Part shown: in pieces, positions 15,750 to 22,666 of the stretch
How the letters are laid out: the number at the start of each line of letters is the position of its first letter
How positions within the stretch are numbered: the stretch's first letter is position 1
From: Streptomyces laculatispora
GTDB taxonomy: Bacteria; Actinomycetota; Actinomycetes; Streptomycetales; Streptomycetaceae
Assembly: GCF_017353455.1 (NCBI RefSeq)
Contig: NZ_JAFMPZ010000082.1
Location: 1 to 35,974 of the forward strand
DNA length: 35,974 nt
Direction of reading: 5' to 3'
Translations under genes and position numbers: made by a program
Notes under the pieces: model-generated
Databases searched by the model: none
What the model was told of the DNA's origin: nothing
What the model saw: only the letters and a program-made list of their open reading frames with translations

Positions 15750-16163
15750 AACAGCACCTCCACCTTTTGCTCTGAATTTACTTTCCGGGACATGGCTTGG
15801 CCGTGTTGCGATACAGGCTTCCCATCTCAACAGGAAATCCGCACCACCGCTGACCGCCGAAAGGAGTACAGCTCAGAGCAATTGAAGTTGTCAATGATCT
15901 TCTCGCCGAAAAAAGCGGCCACGCGTTCCGTTTCAGTCGAAACCAAACGAGCCAAATAAAAACGGAGAATTTCCATGCGGTACCCGCATCCGCAGGTCCC
16001 GGCAAGAGCGTGAAGAGGCGGATTCATGCCGATGATTGTCTGAATCACCACTGTTCAGGATGTTTGCCGTGGCTCCGGGCGCTGCCCCGCGACCGGATCG
16101 CCGGCGCCTCGACGCGGGAAAGATACGTACCGGTCGGTAATAGGTTGAGGTTCTCGTGCGAAG
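15750..16163. other. AT-rich gap upstream of the precursor gene; no convincing gene
   Basis: This 414-bp gap separates the end of the sugar-binding lipoprotein gene from the precursor start. By hand count 15721-15780 is 38% GC and 15721-15960 about 49% GC, against roughly 70% in the flanking genes. It holds the proposed precursor promoter. A 49-codon minus-strand frame (15827-15976) crosses that promoter and has no good ribosome site, so I do not call it. Nothing else recognisable is seen. Confidence 0.6.
15865..15894 (-). promoter_or_regulatory. Promoter of the RiPP precursor gene
   Basis: On the minus strand TTGACA (15889-15894), a perfect -35 consensus, is followed after 18 bp by TGTACT (15865-15870), close to TATAAT. 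Transcription would start near 15858, leaving an untranslated leader of about 110 bases before the precursor ATG. A perfect -35 is rare in Streptomyces and suggests strong expression. Confidence 0.6.
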
Positions 16164-17453
16164 TCATCGCTGATAGCGGGCCAGCACCCGGTTCCCGTCC
16201 TGGACCAGACGCTTTCTCAGTTCCGCCGCGTCGATCGCACCGCTGTAGTACTCCTGGAATGCGGGGGTGGCGACCTTGTCCTTCCACTCCGGATAGCCGC
16301 GCACGGACTGGGCGGGAGCGGAACGCAGTGCGCCCGCGAGAGCGGCGCCGGTGGCCCAGCCCCGGTCGGCGGTGTGCAGCGAGGGGTCCGCCAGGGCCGC
16401 CCTGCCGGTCGGCAGCATCCAGTCCCCCTTGGCGAGGCGCACCGTGTTCGCCGGCCGCAGCAGGAAGTCGATGAACTCCACGGCCTCCTTCTTGTGCGGG
16501 CTGTCCTGGGCGACCGACAGGGTCTGCGGGCTCACCCCCTGGGCCAGGCCCGCGCTGCCGGCCGGGGCGGGCAGCACCGTCCACTCGAAGCCCTTCGGGG
16601 CCTGCTCGGCCACCTGCTGGCGGAAGGAGAACCCCAGCGGCACCATGGCGTACTTGCCGCCGAAGAGACCCGGAAGTGTGTCGCCGCCCCCCATGCCGAG
16701 CGCCGTGCGGGCGGCGCTGTGGTCGGTGCCGACCTGGTCGCGGATGGTCCGGGGGACGACGAGATCGCCCTCGTCCATGGCGAGCGTGACCTTTCCGTCC
16801 GCGCCACGGTGAAACAGTTCGCCACCGGCCGAGAGGCCGAGGTTGAGGGTGGCGGAGACCGGTTCCCTGAGCGGCCAGGCCACTCCGTAACGGCCCTTGC
16901 CCGTCAGCTCCTTGGTGATCCGCCGGAACTCCGTCCAGCTCCAGGGCCTCGCCGGGGTCGGGATGCGGACCCCCGAGGCCCTGAGGATCCTGGTGTTGGC
17001 GATCAGGACGCGGGGCTCCTGGAGGAAGGGCACCCCGTAGACACCGCCGTCGAAGGTGCTGGTGCGCCAGCTCTGCTGCGGGATGTCGGCGGTGAGCCGG
17101 TCCGGCAGCAGGGTGCGCAGATCGGCGAGGTAGCCGCCGTAGGCGAAGTCCGCGAGGTCGTCGGACGCGTCATGGATGACATCCGGTGCCTCGTCCCCCT
17201 CGAACGAGGTGAGGAGCTGGTCGTGGACGCTGTCCCAGCTGCCCTGGACGTACTGGACCCGGACATCGGGATGGCTCGCGTTCCATTCCTTCACCAACTG
17301 CTTGTTGGCGTCGACGGACTCCTTCTGCCAGGCCAGCGACTGGAAGCGGATCGTGATCCTCCCGTCCGCCCGGCCGCCGCCCCCGCCGCACCCGGTGAGC
17401 AGCAGGGCCAGTGCGGTGGCCGCCGCGGCTGCCGTACGCAGCACCGCGCGCAT
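16164..17453 (-). CDS. Sugar ABC transporter substrate-binding lipoprotein
   Basis: A 429-residue extracellular solute-binding protein of the carbohydrate family 1 type. The signal peptide MRAVLRTAAAAATALALL ends in the lipobox L-L-T-G-C followed by a Gly linker. The mature part shows the family pattern: ITIRFQSLAWQ, VKEWNASHPDVRVQYVQGSW, PDVIHDASDDLADFAYGGYLADL, and a C-terminal KKEAVEFIDFLL. The ligand is not predictable. The ATG at 17453 overlaps the permease stop by one base (TGATG), so the three genes form one operon in the order permease, permease, binding protein. GAAGAG lies a few bases upstream. Confidence 0.93.
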   Translation of the reverse strand: MRAVLRTAAAAATALALLLTGCGGGGGRADGRITIRFQSLAWQKESVDANKQLVKEWNASHPDVRVQYVQGSWDSVHDQLLTSFEGDEAPDVIHDASDDLADFAYGGYLADLRTLLPDRLTADIPQQSWRTSTFDGGVYGVPFLQEPRVLIANTRILRASGVRIPTPARPWSWTEFRRITKELTGKGRYGVAWPLREPVSATLNLGLSAGGELFHRGADGKVTLAMDEGDLVVPRTIRDQVGTDHSAARTALGMGGGDTLPGLFGGKYAMVPLGFSFRQQVAEQAPKGFEWTVLPAPAGSAGLAQGVSPQTLSVAQDSPHKKEAVEFIDFLLRPANTVRLAKGDWMLPTGRAALADPSLHTADRGWATGAALAGALRSAPAQSVRGYPEWKDKVATPAFQEYYSGAIDAAELRKRLVQDGNRVLARYQR

Positions 17454-18292
17454 CAGCTCTTCACCGCCCCGGCCAGCATGCCGCCCGTGATCCGCCGCTG
17501 GATGACCGCGAAGAGGACGAGCGAGGGAAGGGTGGCGAGGAACGCGGCGGCGGCGAGCGGCCCCAGGTCGCTCGCACCCTCCGCGCCGAGGAAGTGGGTC
17601 AGTACGACCGGCAAGGTCTGCTTCTCCGGTGTCTTGAGCAGGACGAGCGCGAAGAAGAACTCGTTCCATGCGGTGATGAAGGCGAAGAGTGCGGTGGCGA
17701 CGATCCCGGGGGCCAGCAGCGGGGCGGTGACCGAGACGAGCGTCCGCAGCCGGCTCGCGCCGTCGACCGCCGCCGCCTCCTCCAGTTCGGGCGGGACGGC
17801 CCGTACGTATCCGACCAGCATCCACAGCGCGAACGGCAGCGACCAGACGACGTACACCATGATCAGCCCCCACAGCGTGTTGATCAGATGCAGATACTTG
17901 AGGACCAGGAAGAGCGGAATGATCAGCAGGACGAACGGGAACGCCTGGCTGACCACCACCCAGCCGGTGGCGGCGGTGGAGAGCCGCGAACGGTGGCGGG
18001 CCGTCACGTAGGCCATCGGGGTGGCGATGACGACGGCGATGATCCCGGCCGAGACTGCGGCGATCAGCGAGTTGGCGGCGGCCCGGAGCAGCGGCTGTTC
18101 GTCGAAGGCGGCCCGGAAGTTGTCGAGCGTCGGGTGCTGGGGGATCCAGGTGGGGTGCAGGGAGCCCAGCTCGGGTGCCGGCTTGAAGGCGGTGGAGATC
18201 AGCCACACGAACGGGAACGCCAGGAAGACCAGGTAGCACAGGAGCGCGACGTACTGTCCGGCGCGCGCGGTTGTGCGGGTACGCGGACTCAT
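17453..18292 (-). CDS. Sugar ABC transporter permease, MalG-like
   Basis: A 279-residue membrane protein with about six transmembrane segments, starting with a hydrophobic stretch at residues 14-33. The EAA loop that contacts the ATPase is E-E-A-A-A-V-D-G-A-S near residue 180, and the protein ends ITGGMLAGAVKS, a typical MalG-type C terminus. Its start overlaps the stop of the upstream permease by 4 bp (ATGA). It would pair with the MalF-like protein to form the channel. Confidence 0.94.
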   Translation of the reverse strand: MSPRTRTTARAGQYVALLCYLVFLAFPFVWLISTAFKPAPELGSLHPTWIPQHPTLDNFRAAFDEQPLLRAAANSLIAAVSAGIIAVVIATPMAYVTARHRSRLSTAATGWVVVSQAFPFVLLIIPLFLVLKYLHLINTLWGLIMVYVVWSLPFALWMLVGYVRAVPPELEEAAAVDGASRLRTLVSVTAPLLAPGIVATALFAFITAWNEFFFALVLLKTPEKQTLPVVLTHFLGAEGASDLGPLAAAAFLATLPSLVLFAVIQRRITGGMLAGAVKS

Positions 18293-19242
18293 CGGTCCTC
18301 ACCTCCGCCGAGCCGTCCCACGAGGTACACGGCGAGGATCACGGAGATCACCGCGACCATCACACACCCCATCGCCGCGGCATAGCCGAACTGCCCGTAC
18401 CGGAAAGCCTCTTCGTACGCGAAGAGCATCGGCAGCCGGGTACGGCCGCCCGGCCCCCCGTTGGTCAGCACGTAGACCAGGGCGAAGGAGTTGAAGTTCC
18501 AGATGAAGTTGAGGGCGGTGATGGACAGGGCGACCGGCCTGAGCGCCGGCCAGGTGACGGTGCGGAATCGGCGCCAGGCGCCCGCGCCGTCCAGGGCGGC
18601 CGCCTCGTGGAGTTCGTACGGGGTGTTCTGCAGGCCGGCCAGCAGGGCGACCGTGGTCTGCGGCATACCGGCCCAGACCCCGACGAGGATCACCGCCGGC
18701 AGCGCGGTGGCCAGGCCGGTCAGCCAGTCGCGGCCGTCACCGAGTCCCAGATCACGGATGGTCTCGTTGAGGATTCCGGCGTCCGGGTTGTAGACGAGCC
18801 GCCACATGATGCCGACGACCACCTCCGGCATCGCCCACGGGATGATCGCCAGCGCCCTCGCCAGCCACCGCATTCGCAGGTTCTGGCTGAGCAGCAGCGC
18901 CAGGCCGAGTGCCAGCACGAACTGCGGGACGGTGACGCCGACCGCCCACACGAGGCCGATCCTGAACGACTCCCAGAACAGTCCGTCGTGGAGCAGGTCC
19001 TGGAAGTTCAGCACCCCGGTCCACTGGGTGGATCTCGTCCGGCCCGACTGGGCGTCGGTGAAGGACAGCGCGATGCCGTAGAGCAGTGGGCCGACGCTGA
19101 GGACCAGGATCGGAATGAGGGCGGGAAGCACCAGGAACCAGGTACCGGCGCTCCGGTTGATCCGCGCGGACCCCTTGCCGGGCGGGCCGCCGCCCGGCGG
19201 TTCGTGCCGCTCGGACGGGACCGTTGCGCTCGCCAATGTCAT
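18289..19242 (-). CDS. Sugar ABC transporter permease, MalF-like
   Basis: A 317-residue membrane protein. A polar N-terminal tail of about 30 residues is followed by the first membrane segment (GTWFLVLPALIPILVLSVGP) and about five more. The EAA loop reads H-E-A-A-A-L-D-G-A near residue 220. It is the first gene of the importer operon, with AAGGGGG before the ATG. No ATPase gene is included; in Streptomyces such importers are commonly energised by the shared ATPase MsiK. Confidence 0.94.
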   Translation of the reverse strand: MTLASATVPSERHEPPGGGPPGKGSARINRSAGTWFLVLPALIPILVLSVGPLLYGIALSFTDAQSGRTRSTQWTGVLNFQDLLHDGLFWESFRIGLVWAVGVTVPQFVLALGLALLLSQNLRMRWLARALAIIPWAMPEVVVGIMWRLVYNPDAGILNETIRDLGLGDGRDWLTGLATALPAVILVGVWAGMPQTTVALLAGLQNTPYELHEAAALDGAGAWRRFRTVTWPALRPVALSITALNFIWNFNSFALVYVLTNGGPGGRTRLPMLFAYEEAFRYGQFGYAAAMGCVMVAVISVILAVYLVGRLGGGEDR

Positions 19243-19308
19243 GGATGCGACCCCCTTGCGTCATTCGACCGGCTTGATACCGTTCTGGCCGCTCAGGTGG
19301 CCTCCGTC

Positions 19309-19337
19309 ATCGTGCTGAGGGCCCGCCGGTTCGTCAA
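19309..19337 (-). promoter_or_regulatory. Possible promoter of the sugar importer operon
   Basis: On the minus strand TTGACG (19332-19337) is followed after 17 bp by CACGAT (19309-19314). Transcription would begin about 60 bp before the MalF-like gene. The same 126-bp gap must also hold the promoter of the divergent phosphotransferase gene, for which I see no clear pair. Confidence 0.4.
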
Positions 19338-19368
19338 GACAGCCTGCACGGATGCGAAAATCGGATCC

Positions 19369-20235
19369 ATGAACGACATGCGAGCGCGCGAGGTACTGAC
19401 CGCTGCCGGACACCCCGGCGACGCGGAGCTGCTCGCGCTGGGCGAGAACGCGGTGTTCGCCGTGGGCGACCTGGTGGTCAAGATCGGCCGGGACGCCGTG
19501 CGCAGTCCGGAGCTGCGGGTCCGGGCCGAGCGCGAGGTGGCCGTCGCGCAGTGGCTCGCCGCGTCCGGTGTCCCCGCGGTACGGGCCGCCGAGCCCTCGG
19601 CACGGCTGGTCGAGGACCACCCGGTGACACTGTGGCACCGGCTGCCCGACGCGGTGCGGCCCGCGGAGCCGCGGGATCTGGCGCCGCTGCTCACCGCCGT
19701 GCACGCACTGCCGGCCCCGGAGGGCCTCGTCCTCCCCCGCCGGGAGCTGCTGGGCGGCGTCGAGCGCTGGCTGGGTCTTGCGGGCGACTCGATCGACCCG
19801 GCCGACGCGGCGTATCTGCGCGAGCGCCGCGACGGCTTCGCGACGGCCGCCGCCGCGCTGGTGCCGCATCTGCCCCCGGGCCCGATCCACGGCGACGCGC
19901 TCCCGCGCAATGTCCATGTCGGTCCGGACGGGCCGGTCCTGGTGGACCTGGAGACCTTCTCGACGGATCTGCGCGAGCACGATCTGGTGGTGCTGGCCCT
20001 GTCCCGGGACCGGTACGCGCTGGCGGCCGACGCCTATGACGCGTTCACCTCGGCGTACGGGTGGGACGTCCGGGAGTGGGACGGCTGCGCGGTGCTGCGC
20101 GGGGCACGGGAGACCGCGAGCTGTGCGTGGGTCGCGCAGCACGCGCCGGCCAACCCGAAGGCGCTCGCGGAGTTCCGCAGGCGCGTGGCGTCGCTGCGCG
20201 ACGGTGACGCGGCGGTGCGGTGGTACCCGTTCTGA
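19369..20235 (+). CDS. Aminoglycoside phosphotransferase (APH)-family kinase
   Basis: A 288-residue protein kinase-like fold. Candidate ATP-binding lysine K38 sits in LVVKIGRD. The catalytic loop is H174-G-D-A-L-P-R-N181 (Brenner motif) and the metal-binding D193 lies in VLVDLETFS. The family phosphorylates small molecules such as aminoglycosides, choline or sugars; presence of the fold does not imply antibiotic resistance. Start ATG 19369 has only a weak GGATCC upstream; an ATG three codons later is an alternative. Convergent with the exonuclease gene, with a small GCCCG-CAC-CGGGC hairpin in the 30-bp gap. Confidence 0.85.
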   Translation: MNDMRAREVLTAAGHPGDAELLALGENAVFAVGDLVVKIGRDAVRSPELRVRAEREVAVAQWLAASGVPAVRAAEPSARLVEDHPVTLWHRLPDAVRPAEPRDLAPLLTAVHALPAPEGLVLPRRELLGGVERWLGLAGDSIDPADAAYLRERRDGFATAAAALVPHLPPGPIHGDALPRNVHVGPDGPVLVDLETFSTDLREHDLVVLALSRDRYALAADAYDAFTSAYGWDVREWDGCAVLRGARETASCAWVAQHAPANPKALAEFRRRVASLRDGDAAVRWYPF

Positions 20236-20265
20236 GGGGGCCCGCACCGGGCGGCACGGGCGTGG

Positions 20266-20994
20266 TCAGCCCGACACCCGCACCGGCTCCCGGACCGGCC
20301 AGCGGCCGTCGATCACCGCGTCCGCCTCGCCCTTGCGGCGGAGGAACTGCTGGAAGTCGGCGGCCCACTCCGCGTACCAGGTGATCTGGCGCCGGTGGAG
20401 CTCCGCCCCCGTCAGCGCGGCCACCGAGGCGTGCCGCCCGGCTATCGCGTACGCCACCCGGACCGCGGCCAGGGCGTCCGCCGTCGCGTCGTGCGCTCCG
20501 CCGTGGACCACTCCGTACTCGACGCAGACCGCCTCCAGATTCCGCTTGCCCTTGCGGTAGCGGTCGACGGCCCGGTCGATCGTGTACGGGTCGACGACTG
20601 GACCGATCCCCGCGCCGCCCAGCCGGTCGCTCAGCGACGGAAGCCCGTGGCGGTGCAACTCCGCCGTCAGCAGCGTCAGGTCGAAGGCCGCGTTGTACGC
20701 GACCACCGGCACGCCCCGGCGCCAGTAGCCGGTCAGGGTGTCGGCGATCTCGTCGGCCACCTCGCTCGCCGGCCGGCCCTCCGCCGCAGCCCGCTCGCTG
20801 CTGATGCCGTGGATCGCCGAGGCCTGGGCGGGGATCCGGATCCCCGGATCGGCCAGCCAGGCGTGCCGGCTCACCGGTTCGCCGTCGCTGCCGTCGACGG
20901 CGACGACCGCGGCCGTCACGATCCTGGCCTCCAGTGGTTCCGTACCCGTCGTCTCCAGGTCGAAGCCGACCAGCGCATACCGGTGCCAGCTCAT
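20266..20994 (-). CDS. DEDDh 3'-5' exonuclease (DNA polymerase III epsilon-like)
   Basis: A 242-residue exonuclease domain. ExoI motif F-D12-L-E14-T-T-G is near the N terminus, a middle VAYNAAFDLTLL gives the second Asp, and the C-terminal H-D-A-T-A-D-A gives the His and last Asp, the DEDDh set. Such stand-alone epsilon-like exonucleases proofread or degrade nucleic acid; the target is unknown. I chose ATG 20994, preceded by AAGGAGG, over longer in-frame extensions. It lies downstream of the HEPN gene, 83 bp away, on the same strand. Confidence 0.92.
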   Translation of the reverse strand: MSWHRYALVGFDLETTGTEPLEARIVTAAVVAVDGSDGEPVSRHAWLADPGIRIPAQASAIHGISSERAAAEGRPASEVADEIADTLTGYWRRGVPVVAYNAAFDLTLLTAELHRHGLPSLSDRLGGAGIGPVVDPYTIDRAVDRYRKGKRNLEAVCVEYGVVHGGAHDATADALAAVRVAYAIAGRHASVAALTGAELHRRQITWYAEWAADFQQFLRRKGEADAVIDGRWPVREPVRVSG

Positions 20995-21077
20995 CCCGTA
21001 CCTCCTTCGTGGTGCTTCCCCCAGGTGACGACCACCCTCGCACGGGCCACTGACAGCGCCCTCCCGGGGACGGCCCC

Positions 21078-22310
21078 TCAGGAGACCGGCCGGGAGTCCG
21101 TCCACACGGACTCGAACTCCTCGCGGTACGTCTCGAAGAGTCCGTGCTCGCTGTCCTGCCCGGCCCGGACCACCGCCCGCCCGCCGCCCCGGAGCACCAG
21201 CACGGGCGCCTCCATGCCGCGGGCCCGGCGCAGATAGGTCTGGACGACCCCCACCGCGTCGGCCCCGTCGCCGTCCACCAGGTAGGCGGTGAAGCGCGGT
21301 GTCTCGTCGAAGACATGGATCTCGAAGGCGCCCGGATCGCGGAGCTTGGAGCGAACCCGGCGCATGTGGAGGATGTTCATCTCCACCGTCCGGCTCAGCT
21401 CGCCCTTCTTGAGCCCCAGCTCCCGCTCCCGGCGCTTGACCGCGCTGCTGGCCGGGTTGATGAACAGCAGGCGGACCCGGCAGCCCGACTCGGCGAGCCG
21501 GATCAGCCGGCGGCCGGAGAAGTTCTGCACCAGCAGATTGAGCCCTATGCCGATCGCGTCCAGCCGGCGCGCTCCCCCGAAGAGGTCCTCGGCGGGCAGC
21601 TGGCGCTGGAGCCGCACCCGGTCGGAGTGGACGGAGACCACATCCGCGTACCGGTCGCCCACCAGCTCCTCGACGGCGTCGACGGGGAGCCGGTCGGCGG
21701 ACGGGACCGCGGCGCCGCTGCCGAGGATCTCCAGCAGCCGCGCGGAGGCGCGCTCGGCCTGGGCGAGCACCGCCTCGTTGAGCGCGCGGTTGCGGGAGAC
21801 CACGTTGCGGGCGACCTCCAGCTCGTCGAGGGCCAGCTCCACATCGCGGCGGTCGTCGAAGTAGGCCTCGAAGCAGGGCCAGTGCTGAACCATCAGCTCA
21901 CGCAGTTGAGGCAGCGTGAGGAAGCTCAGGACGTTGTCGTCGGCCGGGTCGAGCAGATAGCCCTTGCGGCGGGAGACCTCGCGCACGGCGACGGCGCGCT
22001 GCACCCACTCCTGCCCGGCGGGTCCCGCAGCGGCCACCACCCAGTCCTCGCCGTGGACCGGTTCGTAGATGGGCCGGAGCACCGCGGAGACCACGGCGCG
22101 CAGCCGCTGCTCCACGAGATTCAGCCAGATGTAGGCGCGCCCGGCCCGCTGAGCGCGGGTGCGCACCTCGCTCCAGGCGTCCGCTCCCCAGTCCAGCTCC
22201 GCACCGATCTCCAGGGGCCGGGCGAGCGAGACCGCCCCGGGCGGCACATCGGTGGCGTCCCCCTCGTGACCAGCGTCACCTGGGGGCAGCTCGAAACCTC
22301 CCGAGCTCAC
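21078..22310 (-). CDS. SAV2148-type HEPN domain protein with PLD-like C-terminal region
   Basis: A 410-residue protein I recognise as the SAV2148 HEPN family of Streptomyces. The N-terminal 30 residues are disordered. A helical domain then runs to about residue 190 and contains R-P-I-Y-E-P-V-H (R79 to H86), which fits the Rx4-6H pattern of catalytic HEPN ribonucleases. The C-terminal third (LLFINPASSAVKRRERELG, later FDETPRFTAYLVDG) resembles the non-catalytic end of phospholipase-D-like or transcription-regulator sensor regions. The function is not established. The GTG at 22310 is chosen because GGAAGG lies about 10 bp upstream and homologues start SSGG-x-E-L; longer starts (TTG 22346, GTG 22316) are possible. 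Confidence 0.82.
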   Translation of the reverse strand: MSSGGFELPPGDAGHEGDATDVPPGAVSLARPLEIGAELDWGADAWSEVRTRAQRAGRAYIWLNLVEQRLRAVVSAVLRPIYEPVHGEDWVVAAAGPAGQEWVQRAVAVREVSRRKGYLLDPADDNVLSFLTLPQLRELMVQHWPCFEAYFDDRRDVELALDELEVARNVVSRNRALNEAVLAQAERASARLLEILGSGAAVPSADRLPVDAVEELVGDRYADVVSVHSDRVRLQRQLPAEDLFGGARRLDAIGIGLNLLVQNFSGRRLIRLAESGCRVRLLFINPASSAVKRRERELGLKKGELSRTVEMNILHMRRVRSKLRDPGAFEIHVFDETPRFTAYLVDGDGADAVGVVQTYLRRARGMEAPVLVLRGGGRAVVRAGQDSEHGLFETYREEFESVWTDSRPVS

Positions 22311-22666
22311 CCGCACACCGCCTTCCACTCCCCCACCAACGATCAAGGAAGGGTACTCCGCGAGCGGGAGCCGGTGCAGCCGGATGCGCAGGCTGCTTTC
22401 TCAACTCCCCTACCGATCAAGCCCGTTCCCTGGGACGAGATCTGCCGTAGTGAGCGGATTCATAGTGATTAAACACCCCACCGCAAGCCGCATACCGGAC
22501 AGCGGGCCGGGTGGGTCCGCCGGATTCCGGTCCCGGGCGACACGGAGGGGCCCGATGTTGACCGGACCGGGCGACGTCCTAGGTAAGGGCCGCTCTTTCG
22601 GGGAAGATCTGCCCCAGGGAGCCCGCATTCCCCAGGCAACCGCATCAGAGTGGAAGAGTCGAATCT
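22311..22666. other. Divergent control region between the HEPN gene and glgX
   Basis: This 356-bp gap separates two divergent genes and holds no recognisable gene. It includes a local AT-rich stretch near 22456-22475 with the proposed HEPN-gene promoter. A weak plus-strand pair, TTGACC (22558-22563) and TAGGTA (22580-22585), could serve glgX; the glgX ribosome site is GGAAGAG about 9 bp before its ATG. Confidence 0.5.
22459..22486 (-). promoter_or_regulatory. Possible promoter of the HEPN gene
   Basis: On the minus strand TTGCGG (22481-22486) is followed after 16 bp by TATGAA (22459-22464). The -10 box is good and the -35 is fair. The leader would be about 140 bases. Confidence 0.38.

Noticed and set aside
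15896..15959. Short plus-strand frame MIFSPKKAATRS... in the AT-rich gap, considered as another RiPP precursor
   Set aside because: Ribosome-like AAAGGAG is too far from its ATG, the C terminus has no recognisable core, and it is antisense to the promoter.
15827..15976. 49-codon minus-strand frame (MEILRFYLARLV...) upstream of the RiPP precursor, considered as a second peptide or regulator
   Set aside because: No ribosome site, no aromatic core motif at its end, and the best precursor promoter lies inside it.
16118..16145. ACCGGTCGGTA near a partial palindrome, considered as a TetR operator
   Set aside because: The symmetry fails in the centre and it lies just past the 3' end of the lipoprotein gene, not at a start; no TetR gene is near.
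19369..20235. Calling the phosphotransferase-fold gene an antibiotic resistance gene
   Set aside because: Only the general kinase fold is visible; most such chromosomal proteins in Streptomyces are not known resistance enzymes.
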